In this document: one piece after another, positions 26,668 through 36,990 of the stretch | Position numbering within the stretch: position 1 is the first letter of the stretch | Layout: the number at the start of each line of letters is the position of its first letter | DNA from: Flavobacteriales bacterium | GTDB lineage: Bacteria > Bacteroidota > Bacteroidia > CAIKAF01 | Direction: 5' to 3' | Length of the DNA: 64,000 nucleotides | NCBI GenBank assembly: GCA_018401695.1 | Contig: JAGYKD010000001.1 | Location: 1 to 64,000, forward strand | Notes under the pieces: model-generated | What the model was told of the DNA's origin: nothing | The model's input: only the letters and a program-made list of their open reading frames with translations | The model's database searches: none | Made by a program: the position numbers and the translations under genes

Positions 26668-27834
26668 TTATTGCGCCAACCTTAAGCCGCTAAACTGCCA
26701 TCTTAAGTGAGGATGGAAAAAGTTGCGGTAAGTAATGCGGCTATGCCCTTCTGGAGTGGCTGCCGATCCCCCACGCAACACCATTTGCCCACTCATGAAT
26801 TTTCCGTTATACTCTCCCAAAGCACCTGCATCTACCTCAAAACCGGGATAAGGCAAATAGGCAGATTGTGTCCATTCCCAAACCCAGCCATGCAAAGGAA
26901 AATGTTGTGGAAAAAGTCGGGCAGCGACCTCCCATTCCGCTTCCTTGGGTAACCTTCTTCCTGCCCAACGAGCATATGCTTCCGCCTCATAATAACTCAA
27001 ATGAGCTACCGGAGACTGAGCATTTAAAGGCATTAATCCCCCTAAACTGTAATACATCCACTTTTCTTCTTCTTTATTCCAATGCCAATGCATGGGAGCC
27101 TTTAGGCCTTGTTGCTGAACCAAGTCCCAACCTTCGGCAAGCCATAACCGATGATTCAAGTAGCCTCCATCTTCTATAAACGCTAAATATTCCAACTGAT
27201 GCACAGGCCTCTGAGCAATGGAAAATTCATTCAACCATACTTTATGGGCCTTTTTTTCATTATCGAATGCAAAGCCATCTCCTGCATGTCCAATGGTGTA
27301 TAAGCCTTCGGGAAGAGTTAACATTTCCTCTTTCCCAAATAAGGTTTGAAACTCCACAAAATCCTTGTGGTACACGGGTAAAAAAGGCTGATTCCCTAGA
27401 ATGAACTTTATGTCTGTAAGCAACAACTCCTGGTGCTGCTGCTCATGATTGAGGCCAATCCAAACCCTTCTTAAAGCCTCCTGCGGCAGGGTTCCTGAAT
27501 TTAAGGCCGCTTTCATCTGCTCATCAACATAAGCTCTGTAGGCCAAGACCTCTTCCACTCCGGGGCGTGACATGGTTCCTCTTTGCTCTCGACCAACCCG
27601 CTCTCCCATGCCTTCGTAATAGCTATTAAAAAGGTAAAAATACTGTGGGTTAAAGGGCTTGTATTCCTTAACAAAACCTTGAAGAACAAATGCCTCGAAA
27701 AACCAGGTGGTATGGGCCAAATGCCATTTGGGAGGACTTACATCCACCATAGGCTGCACCACATGATCTTCTTTGGTAAGTAAAGAACAAATGGCTTCGG
27801 TACGGTTGCGTATATCTACAAAGGCTTGTTTCAT
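26668..27834 (-). CDS. egtB: ergothioneine biosynthesis sulfoxide synthase EgtB
   Basis: Non-haem iron enzyme that joins a thiol donor to hercynine with oxygen. Two domains are seen: an N-terminal DinB-like iron-binding domain with HLAHTTWFFE near 41 and NHEQQHQELLLTD near 131, and a C-terminal formylglycine-enzyme-like domain ending VLRGGSAATP...FSGLRLA. No separate egtC glutamine amidotransferase is nearby; whether gamma-glutamylcysteine or cysteine is the donor cannot be told. Start ATG 27834 (388 residues) is preferred; an ATG at 27864 is possible, and one at 27906 overlaps the promoter box. Confidence 0.92.
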   Translation of the reverse strand: MKQAFVDIRNRTEAICSLLTKEDHVVQPMVDVSPPKWHLAHTTWFFEAFVLQGFVKEYKPFNPQYFYLFNSYYEGMGERVGREQRGTMSRPGVEEVLAYRAYVDEQMKAALNSGTLPQEALRRVWIGLNHEQQHQELLLTDIKFILGNQPFLPVYHKDFVEFQTLFGKEEMLTLPEGLYTIGHAGDGFAFDNEKKAHKVWLNEFSIAQRPVHQLEYLAFIEDGGYLNHRLWLAEGWDLVQQQGLKAPMHWHWNKEEEKWMYYSLGGLMPLNAQSPVAHLSYYEAEAYARWAGRRLPKEAEWEVAARLFPQHFPLHGWVWEWTQSAYLPYPGFEVDAGALGEYNGKFMSGQMVLRGGSAATPEGHSRITYRNFFHPHLRWQFSGLRLAQ

Positions 27835-27903
27835 CAATACAGATTTAATTCTTTCAAAAAGCATTAAAGCCTGACCATAATCCGGATATAATTGCCCGGT
27901 GAA

Positions 27904-27931
27904 CAAATGTATTGCAGAAATATACAGTCAA
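27904..27931 (-). promoter_or_regulatory. promoter of egtB
   Basis: TTG (27931-27929), 17-nt spacer, TACATTTG (27911-27904) on the minus strand. It overlaps the first in-frame ATG, so translation must begin downstream. Confidence 0.65.
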
Positions 27932-27983
27932 TTCCTCAGGAATGCACCAACCCTAAGGCTATACTTTAACAAAGAAAACCGGA

Positions 27984-28490
27984 TCAACGCAACCGTGATC
28001 GAACCAAACTCACCATGGCCAATCCGGAAATCAGGCCATAGGCCGTTAAGCCGGACATCGTAAACACCGTGCGTAGTTTAAGACTGTTCAACGTTTTAAG
28101 GTTGTCCATAAATTTGGCTCTATCCTCCAAGGAAAGCTCAGCGGGAAGCTCTGAAGCCGCCATATCCACCAAACCCGGCAAATATTCGGGGTCAATCCAA
28201 CCATAATACAACCAAACCGCTCCGGAGCATAGCACCGCTGTGAGCAAAGCTACTTTACCGGCCTCCTTAAATGCTTCAAATCCGCTTTTACCTTGCAAAA
28301 AGGCTTGGCGCGCCACCACAAACTGAAAAGGCAAAAGGGCCAAGAGCAAAGGGGCAGCAGGCATTCTTAAAAAGAAACCAAAATGTCCTTCACCGGCAAT
28401 CCAAGCATTCAAAAGTTCAGGCAAATGCAGCATTCGGTACAACAAATACCCAAGCCCTAAATAACAGCCGTAAAGTACCGCCCGATTCAT
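27984..28490 (-). CDS. small integral membrane protein downstream of rho (DUF4199-like)
   Basis: Membrane protein of 168 residues with hydrophobic segments near 3-22, 42-62, 78-98 and 142-162 and a polar loop rich in Glu/Asp between the last two. It resembles Bacteroidota DUF4199-type proteins, but I cannot confirm the family. It starts 4 nt after the rho stop and is probably co-transcribed with rho. Function unknown. Confidence 0.75.
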   Translation of the reverse strand: MNRAVLYGCYLGLGYLLYRMLHLPELLNAWIAGEGHFGFFLRMPAAPLLLALLPFQFVVARQAFLQGKSGFEAFKEAGKVALLTAVLCSGAVWLYYGWIDPEYLPGLVDMAASELPAELSLEDRAKFMDNLKTLNSLKLRTVFTMSGLTAYGLISGLAMVSLVRSRLR

Positions 28491-28494
28491 GTTT

Positions 28495-30246
<1,752 letters not shown>

Positions 30247-30419
30247 ATAATGTGTGTATAGGATACCCCATTCCGGACAACGAAATTTCAAAACTTGGAA
30301 TGGTGGTGTGGGGAGAAGGTTTCTTCGGTTGCAAGTTTACAATTTTTTTTCTGTATGCACACATTCCTATGCATTTTTTATAAAAATTCTGCTGCGGTAC
30401 GGTCTACCATTCCATTCCT

Positions 30420-30427
30420 TACCTTTG
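30420..30427 (+). promoter_or_regulatory. -7 box of the DUF4293 gene
   Basis: TACCTTTG ends 16 nt before the ATG at 30444, on the strand opposite to rho. Confidence 0.65.
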
Positions 30428-30443
30428 TGCAAAGCTTGGAAGC

Positions 30444-30905
30444 ATGATTCAACGCGTACAGACCCTTTGGCTATTAGCCGTGCTTATCCTTCAATCTCTT
30501 CTTTGGTTTTTGCCTTTCGCTTCCTTTTCCCGCGAATCCGGCCAAGACGTTAACGTGGCCCTTCATAGTTTGCCCCATACTGTAGAGGGCGCCTTTAGCG
30601 GATATTTAAGCCTTTATATTTGCTGGGCCATTGCTGCTTTGTCGGCATTAATTGGCATTTTCTTATTCAAAAAAAGAAAACAACAAATGAAACTTTGCGT
30701 CTACGGCATCATTTCCTCGGTGTTGTTTGCCGTATTTGCATGGATTACCGCATTCAAACTGGCGGAGGCGACTCAAACCGAACTCCACATGGGCACCTCC
30801 CTCAGCCTGTTTCTTCCGGTTTTAAGCCTAATTTGTTTCTTTTTGGCTTTACGCTATATCCGCAAAGACGAAGCCTTGGTTAAGTCACTAGATCGGATTC
30901 GTTAA
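30444..30905 (+). CDS. DUF4293 family membrane protein
   Basis: Four-helix integral membrane protein of 153 residues (helices near 7-25, 56-75, 86-106 and 116-136). The opening MIQRVQTLWLLAVLILQS and its position divergent from rho match the Bacteroidota DUF4293 family; function unknown. No signal cleavage site. The sequence after it (30906-31273) contains repeats only. Confidence 0.88.
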   Translation: MIQRVQTLWLLAVLILQSLLWFLPFASFSRESGQDVNVALHSLPHTVEGAFSGYLSLYICWAIAALSALIGIFLFKKRKQQMKLCVYGIISSVLFAVFAWITAFKLAEATQTELHMGTSLSLFLPVLSLICFFLALRYIRKDEALVKSLDRIR

Positions 30906-31020
30906 TCCATTTTTTGGAGGCAGCCGGGCGGTACAGACGCTTCGGTCAGGACCCAAGGCTTGCTGCAAATCCTCTGCCCCAAAAAATCTCTATTTTAAGA
31001 TCATCCCAAACAAAAAAAGA

Positions 31021-31100
31021 TTGAGCCCGTTGACGCCTTGCTATTCTAGCGCCGATCCTGCCCTGTTACTTCGGTCAGGAACTCTGTATTGAAAACACAA
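31021..31100 (+). repeat. dispersed repeat family 2, copy 2
   Basis: TTGACGCCTTGCTATTCTAG through GATCCTG, a small hairpin (CCTG..CAGG around TTACTTCGGT) and GAAAACACAAGG. It matches blocks at 12217-12300 and 41576-41662 and ends about 20 bp before the next repeat element, so the two families are tandem here. 30906-31020 shows no gene. Confidence 0.7.
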
Positions 31101-31118
31101 GGTATTAAAGGAGGAATC

Positions 31119-31270
31119 CTGCGCCAGGGACCGGCACGGAAAGCCCGGATGACCAAAGGCTTGCAAAGCCTAAGCTGGGCCGGGTGGAGCGCAGCAAACC
31201 CGAGCCGGCTTAGAGCTTTGCTGCCTTTGGGCAACGGACTTGCAGGGAGGGCCCGGTTTAGGCGCCCAAA
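31119..31270 (+). repeat. GC-rich long-hairpin intergenic element, copy E
   Basis: Starts TGCGCCAGGGACCGGCACGG and ends GGCGCCCAAA, the same ends and length as copy A. Arms CCAAAGGC..GCAAAGCcTAAGC (from about 31151) pair with GCTTAGaGCTTTGC..GCCTTTGG (to about 31229), with the loop GTGGAGCGCAGCAAACCCG. It lies between convergent genes and ends 4 bp from the peptidase stop codon. Confidence 0.85.
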
Positions 31271-31273
31271 CAC

Positions 31274-32065
31274 TTAATGATACCGAATGGCCAAATCCAG
31301 GGGCAAGATGTCGTTGGCCGACAAACCATTCAAATCGGCCAATTGCTGCACGTCCACCTTATATTTGTGGGCAATGGCGTAGAGGTCTTCGCCGGGATGC
31401 ACCACATGGAACTTTTCGCCGTTGGTGCAATCCAAATATCCACGTTTCATATACAGGTCAACGCATTCGAAACGAGGCTTACCATTTTCAAAATCAATAA
31501 CATGGGCAGGATTAAAGGGCAGGCCTAAGAAGCGCATTTCAAAATGTAAATGCGAACCATAGGATCGGCCGGTATTTCCTCCCAAACCCAAAACTTCGCC
31601 TGCTTGCAAATAATCGCCGGGTTGCACCTGAAGCTCCGACAGGTGCGCATAATAAGTTTCAAGGCCGTTGGGGTGCCTCAATATTACCAAATTGCCATAT
31701 GAGCCGTTGTAAGCGGCAAAACGAACCATGCCTTCGAAGGCCGCCACCACCTGATCACCGGTTTCAAGATCCAAATCGATGCCGAAGTGCATGCGGCGCC
31801 AGCGGCGACCAAAACCACTGGTGGTAGGCCCCTGGGCGGGGTTCACATAATCGCATTCCATGCGCACCAGGGAGAGGTTAACGGTGTCGTTTAAGGGAAA
31901 TTGGATGGGACCGCGGTAATGGATTTCGCTGGTATCCCAGGAAGCGTACCATTCAAAGGCGGGCAATTTGGCTTCGGCGGGCGCGCCGGATGGAGGAGCA
32001 GCTGCCCAGCCCAACCACCAGATACCGGCAAAGACCATGAATACATATGTACAAGCTTTCCTCAT
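31274..32065 (-). CDS. secreted M23 peptidase with C-terminal LysM domain
   Basis: Predicted exported murein endopeptidase of 263 residues. Signal peptide MRKACTYVFMVFAGIWWLGW; the M23 (LytM) core has HFGIDLDLE near 93 with the first His and Asp ligands and SHLHFEMRF near 165 with the HxH. A single LysM domain at about 215-263 (FHVVHPGEDLYAIAHKYKV) would bind peptidoglycan. All zinc ligands are present, so it is likely active rather than a degenerate activator. A TATTTTTG box lies 14 nt upstream of the ATG. Confidence 0.93.
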   Translation of the reverse strand: MRKACTYVFMVFAGIWWLGWAAAPPSGAPAEAKLPAFEWYASWDTSEIHYRGPIQFPLNDTVNLSLVRMECDYVNPAQGPTTSGFGRRWRRMHFGIDLDLETGDQVVAAFEGMVRFAAYNGSYGNLVILRHPNGLETYYAHLSELQVQPGDYLQAGEVLGLGGNTGRSYGSHLHFEMRFLGLPFNPAHVIDFENGKPRFECVDLYMKRGYLDCTNGEKFHVVHPGEDLYAIAHKYKVDVQQLADLNGLSANDILPLDLAIRYH

Positions 32066-32079
32066 AAATTTTCGGAAGC

Positions 32080-32087
32080 CAAAAATA
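32080..32087 (-). promoter_or_regulatory. -7 box of the M23 peptidase gene
   Basis: TATTTTTG on the minus strand (32087-32080), 14 nt before the ATG at 32065. Confidence 0.65.
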
Positions 32088-32215
32088 AAAGTTTATGGGA
32101 ACGATGCCGCAGAAAAAAGGTGAAAAACCTGTTAATAGCATAGTGTCCCGGCCCTAAAAAAGCTACAAAACATTGATTAGAAAGCAAATGATGATTAACA
32201 ATATTGTTTTGAAAA

Positions 32216-32503
32216 CTATTTTATACGTACCTCCGCAATGGTATCTTTTCCCAATTGGCGGTTCATTTGCTCTAGAATGGTAGAGCGACTCATGTGCAGT
32301 TCTTGCCTAAGCGCCGGCGATTCTACGGCAATGGTGAGTACTCCTTCTTTAAAATGAACATGGCGGGTTTTGGAGCTAATGAAAGGACCGGCCACCTCTT
32401 CCCAGCACTTTTTGGCTTTGTGAGCTGTCAACCCTTCTTGCAAGCGGTAGCGCTTCATTAAGGCTTCTATCGCTTCTTTAAGGGTATATTCGTTTCCTGC
32501 CAT
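32216..32503 (-). CDS. DUF721 family protein (DciA-like)
   Basis: Small basic protein of 95 residues with a predicted alpha/beta nucleic-acid-binding fold: WEEVAGPFISSKTRHVHFKEG and VESPALRQELHMSR are typical of DUF721. Family members include DciA, a helicase-loading factor, which would suit its place 3 bp downstream of recF in the same operon. Whether it loads DnaB here is inference. Confidence 0.85.
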   Translation of the reverse strand: MAGNEYTLKEAIEALMKRYRLQEGLTAHKAKKCWEEVAGPFISSKTRHVHFKEGVLTIAVESPALRQELHMSRSTILEQMNRQLGKDTIAEVRIK

Positions 32504-32506
32504 GAG

Positions 32507-33604
32507 TCAAAGTTCGAAAAACCTAGCTTCAATTGCGATTTTTTGGAGTACTTCTTGCAACTTTTGCTCCCCGGTGTCGGTCACAAGGGTTTGACCAAAT
32601 CCCGTCCCGGTGGCCAACTCCAACAAGCGTTGTACACGAAAAGGGTCAAGCTTATCAAAGACATCGTCGAGCAAGAGGAGCGGGGTACGACCGTTCTTTT
32701 CTTTTAGAAACTGGTGTTCGGCCAACTTTAACGCGGCCAAATACGATTTTTGCTGGCCTTGAGAGGCAAAGCGTTTTAGAGGATGATCGTCCAGTAAAAA
32801 CAGTAAATCATCGCGATGAGGACCAAGGCTGGTGTATTGCAGCAAAAAATCCTTTTGGCGTGCCTCTCTAAACTGAATGGAAGCCTGTTCTATATCCAAA
32901 CCGGCCTTGTACTCTAGTCCCGGTTGTTCGGCCTCCCCGCTAAGTCTGGCATAGAAATCCTCAAAAACCGGCAAAAACTGGGCAATAAACTCGACACGTT
33001 TTTGCAACAAACCGGGCAGCAGCAACATTAGTTGGTCGTCGAGCACGTCCAAGGTTTCGAGGCTTCCCTGCCGGTCGGCAAACTGTTTTAGCAAAGCATT
33101 TCGCTGACTAATTAGGCGGTTCCATTGCACCAAAGCCTGCAAATAGACCGCATCGTATTGGCCTATGAGTGCATCCAAAAACTTTCTGCGGTCTTCGGAA
33201 CCTCCCAGCACCAAAGTGGCGTCTTGCGGCGCAATAACCACCATTGGAAAACGGCCAATGTGGTCGCTAAGCCTTTCGTATGGCTTTTTGTTGTAGCGAA
33301 CAACTTTCTTTTGGCCCCTTCCTGCACTAACCTGCACCAAGCTTTCCTGACCCTGCACCTGAAACCGACCTTCGATTAAAAAAGCCGAAACCTTGGATTC
33401 CTCTTCGCTTTTGGACCAGCGAAGCGAGCTACCGTCCGGAAAGTTTAAAAAACTTTTGGTAAAACCCAAATAGTAGACCGCATCCAGCACGTTGGTTTTT
33501 CCTGCTCCATTGGGTCCGGTAATTACATTTACTCCGTCTTGAAACCGGAAATTAAGTTCGGCATGGTTCCGAAACTGAAACAAATGAAGAGACTGCAATA
33601 CCAC
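32507..33604 (-). CDS. recF: DNA replication and repair protein RecF
   Basis: SMC-like ATPase that binds gapped DNA and helps load RecA. The 365 residues show VITGPNGAGKTNVLDAVYY Walker A near 29, GRGQKKVVRYNKKPYERL, the signature QGQQKSYLAALKLAE near 285 and Walker B LLLLDDVFDKLD near 315. The start appears to be GTG at 33604; an imperfect box (TACTTTAG) lies a few bases upstream. Followed by the DUF721 gene. In this organism recF is separated from dnaA by about 15 kb. Confidence 0.96.
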   Translation of the reverse strand: MVLQSLHLFQFRNHAELNFRFQDGVNVITGPNGAGKTNVLDAVYYLGFTKSFLNFPDGSSLRWSKSEEESKVSAFLIEGRFQVQGQESLVQVSAGRGQKKVVRYNKKPYERLSDHIGRFPMVVIAPQDATLVLGGSEDRRKFLDALIGQYDAVYLQALVQWNRLISQRNALLKQFADRQGSLETLDVLDDQLMLLLPGLLQKRVEFIAQFLPVFEDFYARLSGEAEQPGLEYKAGLDIEQASIQFREARQKDFLLQYTSLGPHRDDLLFLLDDHPLKRFASQGQQKSYLAALKLAEHQFLKEKNGRTPLLLLDDVFDKLDPFRVQRLLELATGTGFGQTLVTDTGEQKLQEVLQKIAIEARFFEL

Positions 33605-33721
33605 CCCGCTAAAGTAATACTACCGCCTTTGAGAAAAAAAATATTTGGGATGCGGACTTGGTTTGAGAAAGACTTGGCCATCCTTTCTAAGGGAAAATGC
33701 CCTAAGGCCGGAAAAAAAATA

Positions 33722-33729
33722 TATTTTTG
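33722..33729 (+). promoter_or_regulatory. -7 box of the TPR-ribH operon
   Basis: TATTTTTG, 21 nt before the ATG at 33751; divergent from recF. Confidence 0.7.
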
Positions 33730-33750
33730 CACTCTTATTGAGCTGAATTT

Positions 33751-34428
33751 ATGGCCGAACAAACCGAACAACCGACCGAAAAAAAGGGTTTTGACACCGA
33801 AGCCTGGTTTGCTAAAAACCAAAAAAACATATTGATTGCAGCCGCCGTATTGGTAGCCATTGCCGGCTATTGGTACATGACGCGCAGCAATCCAAACAGT
33901 CCCGAGGAGGTGATTGCAGCAGAATCTCTGTTTAGGGCAGAGCATCTGTTTGGCCAAGACTCCTTGGAAACAGCCCTTAATGGAAGGCCCGGACAATTTG
34001 AGGGTTTTGCCGACATTGCGGCAAATTACCAAGGAACTTCCGCCGGAAACATAGCCCAATTATATGCCGGCCTTTGCCACCTAAATTTAGGACGCTTTCA
34101 GGAAGCCATTCCTTATTTAGAGGCCTATGAATCTGACGATAAAATCTTAGGCCCCATGGCCCAAGGATCCTTAGGCGATGCTTACTGGGAACTTGGAAAT
34201 CCGGAAGACGCTCTGGCTTGGTACCGTAAAGCCGCAGATGCTTCTGAAAATTTACTTACCACCCCCATGTATTTGCAAAAAGCAGCGGTAGTGCTCGAAT
34301 TCGAACTCAATAAGCCCAAAGAGGCCTTGGAACTGTACAAGCGTATCCGTAAAGACTTTTTCTATTCCAACGAAGGTCGTTCGGTCGAAAAAAGCATTGC
34401 CCGTCTGGAAGCAGCAGCCCAATCTTAA
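33751..34428 (+). CDS. membrane-anchored tetratricopeptide protein (YfgM-like)
   Basis: A 225-residue protein with one membrane helix near 28-47 (ILIAAAVLVAIAGYWYM) and an extracytoplasmic domain of about three TPR-like helix pairs (YAGLCHLNLGRFQEAIPYLEA, cited at 20 residues or fewer: LYAGLCHLNLGRFQEAIPY; AQGSLGDAYWELGNPEDALA). Architecture resembles YfgM, a translocon-associated chaperone-like protein, but sequence-level orthology is not shown. It is 9 bp upstream of ribH, a neighbourhood often seen in Bacteroidota. Confidence 0.87.
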   Translation: MAEQTEQPTEKKGFDTEAWFAKNQKNILIAAAVLVAIAGYWYMTRSNPNSPEEVIAAESLFRAEHLFGQDSLETALNGRPGQFEGFADIAANYQGTSAGNIAQLYAGLCHLNLGRFQEAIPYLEAYESDDKILGPMAQGSLGDAYWELGNPEDALAWYRKAADASENLLTTPMYLQKAAVVLEFELNKPKEALELYKRIRKDFFYSNEGRSVEKSIARLEAAAQS

Positions 34429-34437
34429 GAAGGAGCT

Positions 34438-34923
34438 ATGTCCACTGCCGATAAGCACTTAAGCGATATAGGTCATCTTTCTACCCAAGTAAAAAACATC
34501 CAAACCAAACGCATTGTGGTGGTTCGGGCCCTATGGAACGATGCCGTTACAGGCGCTTTGCTAACAGGTGCCGTAGATTTTCTCAAAAAAGCAGGTTTGC
34601 CCGATTCAGGTCTTGAGATTATAGAAGTTCCGGGAACCTTTGAATTGACCTATGCAGCAGCTAAAGCTTTAAAACAAAATGCCGACGGCATAATCGTTTT
34701 AGGCTGTGTGGTTCGCGGAGAAACCCCACACTTTGATTATATATGCCAAGGGGTAACTCAGGGAATTAGCTTGCTCAACACGCAAGGCTCAGCGCCTGTG
34801 ATTTTTGGGGTACTTACAACAGAAAACCAAGTTCAAGCACTAGATAGAGCAGGAGGAAAGTTCGGAAATAAAGGAGAAGAAGCAGCCGCCACCCTACTTC
34901 ATATGATGGCTGTTGTATCTTAA
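34438..34923 (+). CDS. ribH: 6,7-dimethyl-8-ribityllumazine synthase
   Basis: Penultimate enzyme of riboflavin synthesis, condensing the ribitylaminouracil with a four-carbon phosphate. The 161-residue product has RALWNDAVTGALL near 31, VPGTFELTYAAKAL-like substrate residues near 63, the catalytic GCVVRGETPHFDYIC near 84 with His, and VIFGVLTTEN near 120. It is co-transcribed with the TPR gene; no other rib gene is close. Confidence 0.96.
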   Translation: MSTADKHLSDIGHLSTQVKNIQTKRIVVVRALWNDAVTGALLTGAVDFLKKAGLPDSGLEIIEVPGTFELTYAAAKALKQNADGIIVLGCVVRGETPHFDYICQGVTQGISLLNTQGSAPVIFGVLTTENQVQALDRAGGKFGNKGEEAAATLLHMMAVVS

Positions 34924-35049
34924 CACATTTGCTGCGCGGTTGTGCATGGTAACATGCTTTACAGAGCATAAAAAGAGCTAAGCCTCAACTAGCCCGACCC
35001 TTTACTATTTGAGTCAAAAAGACACCGCCTTAGTTTTCCATAGCGCAGA

Positions 35050-35547
35050 CTACTTGCCCGCCTCTTGCATTTCCCTTTGAATATCTTTAAGGGTATCTAT
35101 CGCCTCTTGGACATGCTTTACGGCGTTGAATTGACTAGAGAACATGGAGCGAATGATTCCCCGGTGGTCAATTACAAAGGTCACCCTTCCCGGAATGAGC
35201 ATCATGGTATTAGCCACTCCATACATCTTTCGCACTTTCGATGCACTATCGCTAAGTAAGGTAAAGGGCAATTTATGCCTGTCGGCAAACCGCATGTGGG
35301 AAGAGATGGAATCTGAACTTAAGCCCACTACTTCTGCGTCTAAATCTATAAACACTTCGTAATTATCTCTAAAGCAGCGCGCTTCCATGGTACAACCTGG
35401 GGTGTCGTCTTTGGGATAGAAATAAAGAACCACGGCTTTGTTATGCCGGAATTCCGAAAATTTCACCAATTCGCCATGTTGATTTTTCAACACGAAATCG
35501 GGGGCGAAATCTCCTATTTTTAATGTTTTTGATGCGCTTGATGCCAT
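35050..35547 (-). CDS. bcp: peroxiredoxin, Bcp/PrxQ type
   Basis: Thioredoxin-dependent peroxidase of 165 residues that reduces hydroperoxides. The peroxidatic Cys lies in YPKDDTPGCTMEARCFRDN near 50. E. coli Bcp has its resolving Cys five residues after the peroxidatic one; here the second Cys is six residues after, so the usual resolving position is occupied by Arg. It may act as a 1-Cys enzyme or use a different partner. Start ATG 35547 is preferred over one 30 nt upstream by comparison with typical family N-termini. Confidence 0.93.
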   Translation of the reverse strand: MASSASKTLKIGDFAPDFVLKNQHGELVKFSEFRHNKAVVLYFYPKDDTPGCTMEARCFRDNYEVFIDLDAEVVGLSSDSISSHMRFADRHKLPFTLLSDSASKVRKMYGVANTMMLIPGRVTFVIDHRGIIRSMFSSQFNAVKHVQEAIDTLKDIQREMQEAGK

Positions 35548-35751
35548 GATTGGTATAACCTTCTTAGGTAAACGCAATAGTAGCTGCAGGTGTTCGGTAA
35601 GCGGCAGGAATTGTCGTTAAATCTTGTTAAGTGGTTTAACTTAATAGGAGTAAGAACAAGGGCATCAAGGGTTCATGTAAAATTTACCCAGAGAGCGTTA
35701 AATTGCCTTAAGCAGTGAAGAGAACAAGCCTAAAAGGTTGTACTTTTCCGC

Positions 35752-36981
35752 ATGCGTTGGTCGCTTTTACTCGAAAACCTCAACATTGCCTGGCGGTCGC
35801 TCCGTAGTCAGTTGCTGCGTACTATATTAACTATTTGCATTATTGGCTTCGGGATTTTTGCATTGGTGGGCATCCTCACCAGCCTGGATGCGCTAAGCCA
35901 AAGCGTTTCCAGCACCTTAGGAGACCTAGGTGCCAACTCCTTTACTATACGCAACCGCACCAATTGGGGTTTCAATACCCAGCGAAAAAATTATCCCCCT
36001 ATTCGTCTGTTTGAAGCCGAAGCCTTTAAAGAACAATTTTCATTTCCGGGGGCAGTGAGCATTTCCTCGCAGGTAACCAGTACAGGCGTGGTTAAGTTCC
36101 AAAATAAAAAAACCCACCCACGAATCACCATCATAGGTGTGGACGAACAATACTTGGGAGCTTCCGGTTTAAACTTAAGCACCGGCAGACCCTTCAACCC
36201 AAGCGAAGCCCACGACGGTGCACCATTAGCCATCATTGGCCAAGACATTTTCCGCGAGTTTTTCTCCGGAAAAGTAGCAGAAGAAGAAACCATTTGGTTG
36301 GGAAAAATTCGTTTGCGTATTGTAGGGGTTTTAGAACAAAAAGGCAGCGGCGGAGGCATAAACAACGATCGCCAACTGCTTATTCCTCTCAATTTGGTGC
36401 GCCGCTTTATTTCAGGCGACAACACCTCCTATACGCTAACGATTAGTGTTACAGACCCTGGACTCATGACCATTGCTTCTAGCGAAGCCGAGGGCTTATT
36501 TCGTAAAATCCGAAGGGACCAAGGTCCAAACGAAAGCTCTTTTGCCTTGGAACAAAGTACAGGTTTATTAAACCAATTGGATGAAATCGGGGGTATTTTA
36601 AGAACCGGAGCATTTGGCATAGCTACCATTATCTTGTTGGGGGCTTTGGTGGGTCTGCTTAACATTATGCTTGTTTCGGTAACAGAGCGCACGCGTGAAA
36701 TCGGTGTCCGCAAATCCATGGGCGCCACCTCAAATTCCATTGCTACGCAATTTCTTATTGAAGCGGTCCTCATTTGCCAATTGGGAGGAATTTTAGGCAT
36801 CTTTTTAGGCATAACCTTGGGCAACCTCATTGCCATTTTTCTGGGTGGAACTTTTATTGTGCCTTGGAATTGGATTATGGTGGCTGTATTTGTTTGTGTT
36901 TTGGTTGGGGTTTCTTCGGGCTTATATCCGGCGCTTAAAGCCTCGCGCCTGAATCCGGTGGATGCCCTGAGGTATGAGTAA
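35752..36981 (+). CDS. ABC transporter permease, MacB/FtsX type
   Basis: Permease of 409 residues with the MacB topology: one N-terminal helix (near 21-42), a large periplasmic MacB_PCD-like domain (about 45-270) and three C-terminal helices (near 285-310, 335-360 and 375-398). The C-terminus RTREIGVRKSMGATSNSIATQ and SGLYPALKASRLNPVDALRYE is the conserved coupling region. No ATPase gene is adjacent, so the partner lies elsewhere. Possible roles: peptide or lipoprotein export. A near-consensus box TACTTTTC lies 4 nt before the ATG. Confidence 0.93.
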   Translation: MRWSLLLENLNIAWRSLRSQLLRTILTICIIGFGIFALVGILTSLDALSQSVSSTLGDLGANSFTIRNRTNWGFNTQRKNYPPIRLFEAEAFKEQFSFPGAVSISSQVTSTGVVKFQNKKTHPRITIIGVDEQYLGASGLNLSTGRPFNPSEAHDGAPLAIIGQDIFREFFSGKVAEEETIWLGKIRLRIVGVLEQKGSGGGINNDRQLLIPLNLVRRFISGDNTSYTLTISVTDPGLMTIASSEAEGLFRKIRRDQGPNESSFALEQSTGLLNQLDEIGGILRTGAFGIATIILLGALVGLLNIMLVSVTERTREIGVRKSMGATSNSIATQFLIEAVLICQLGGILGIFLGITLGNLIAIFLGGTFIVPWNWIMVAVFVCVLVGVSSGLYPALKASRLNPVDALRYE

Positions 36982-36990
36982 TAATGAGGT

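Noticed and set aside
34427-34437. Shine-Dalgarno AAGGAG before ribH
   Set aside because: Only 2 nt separate AGGAG from the ATG, too close for normal use, and most other genes here show no such site.
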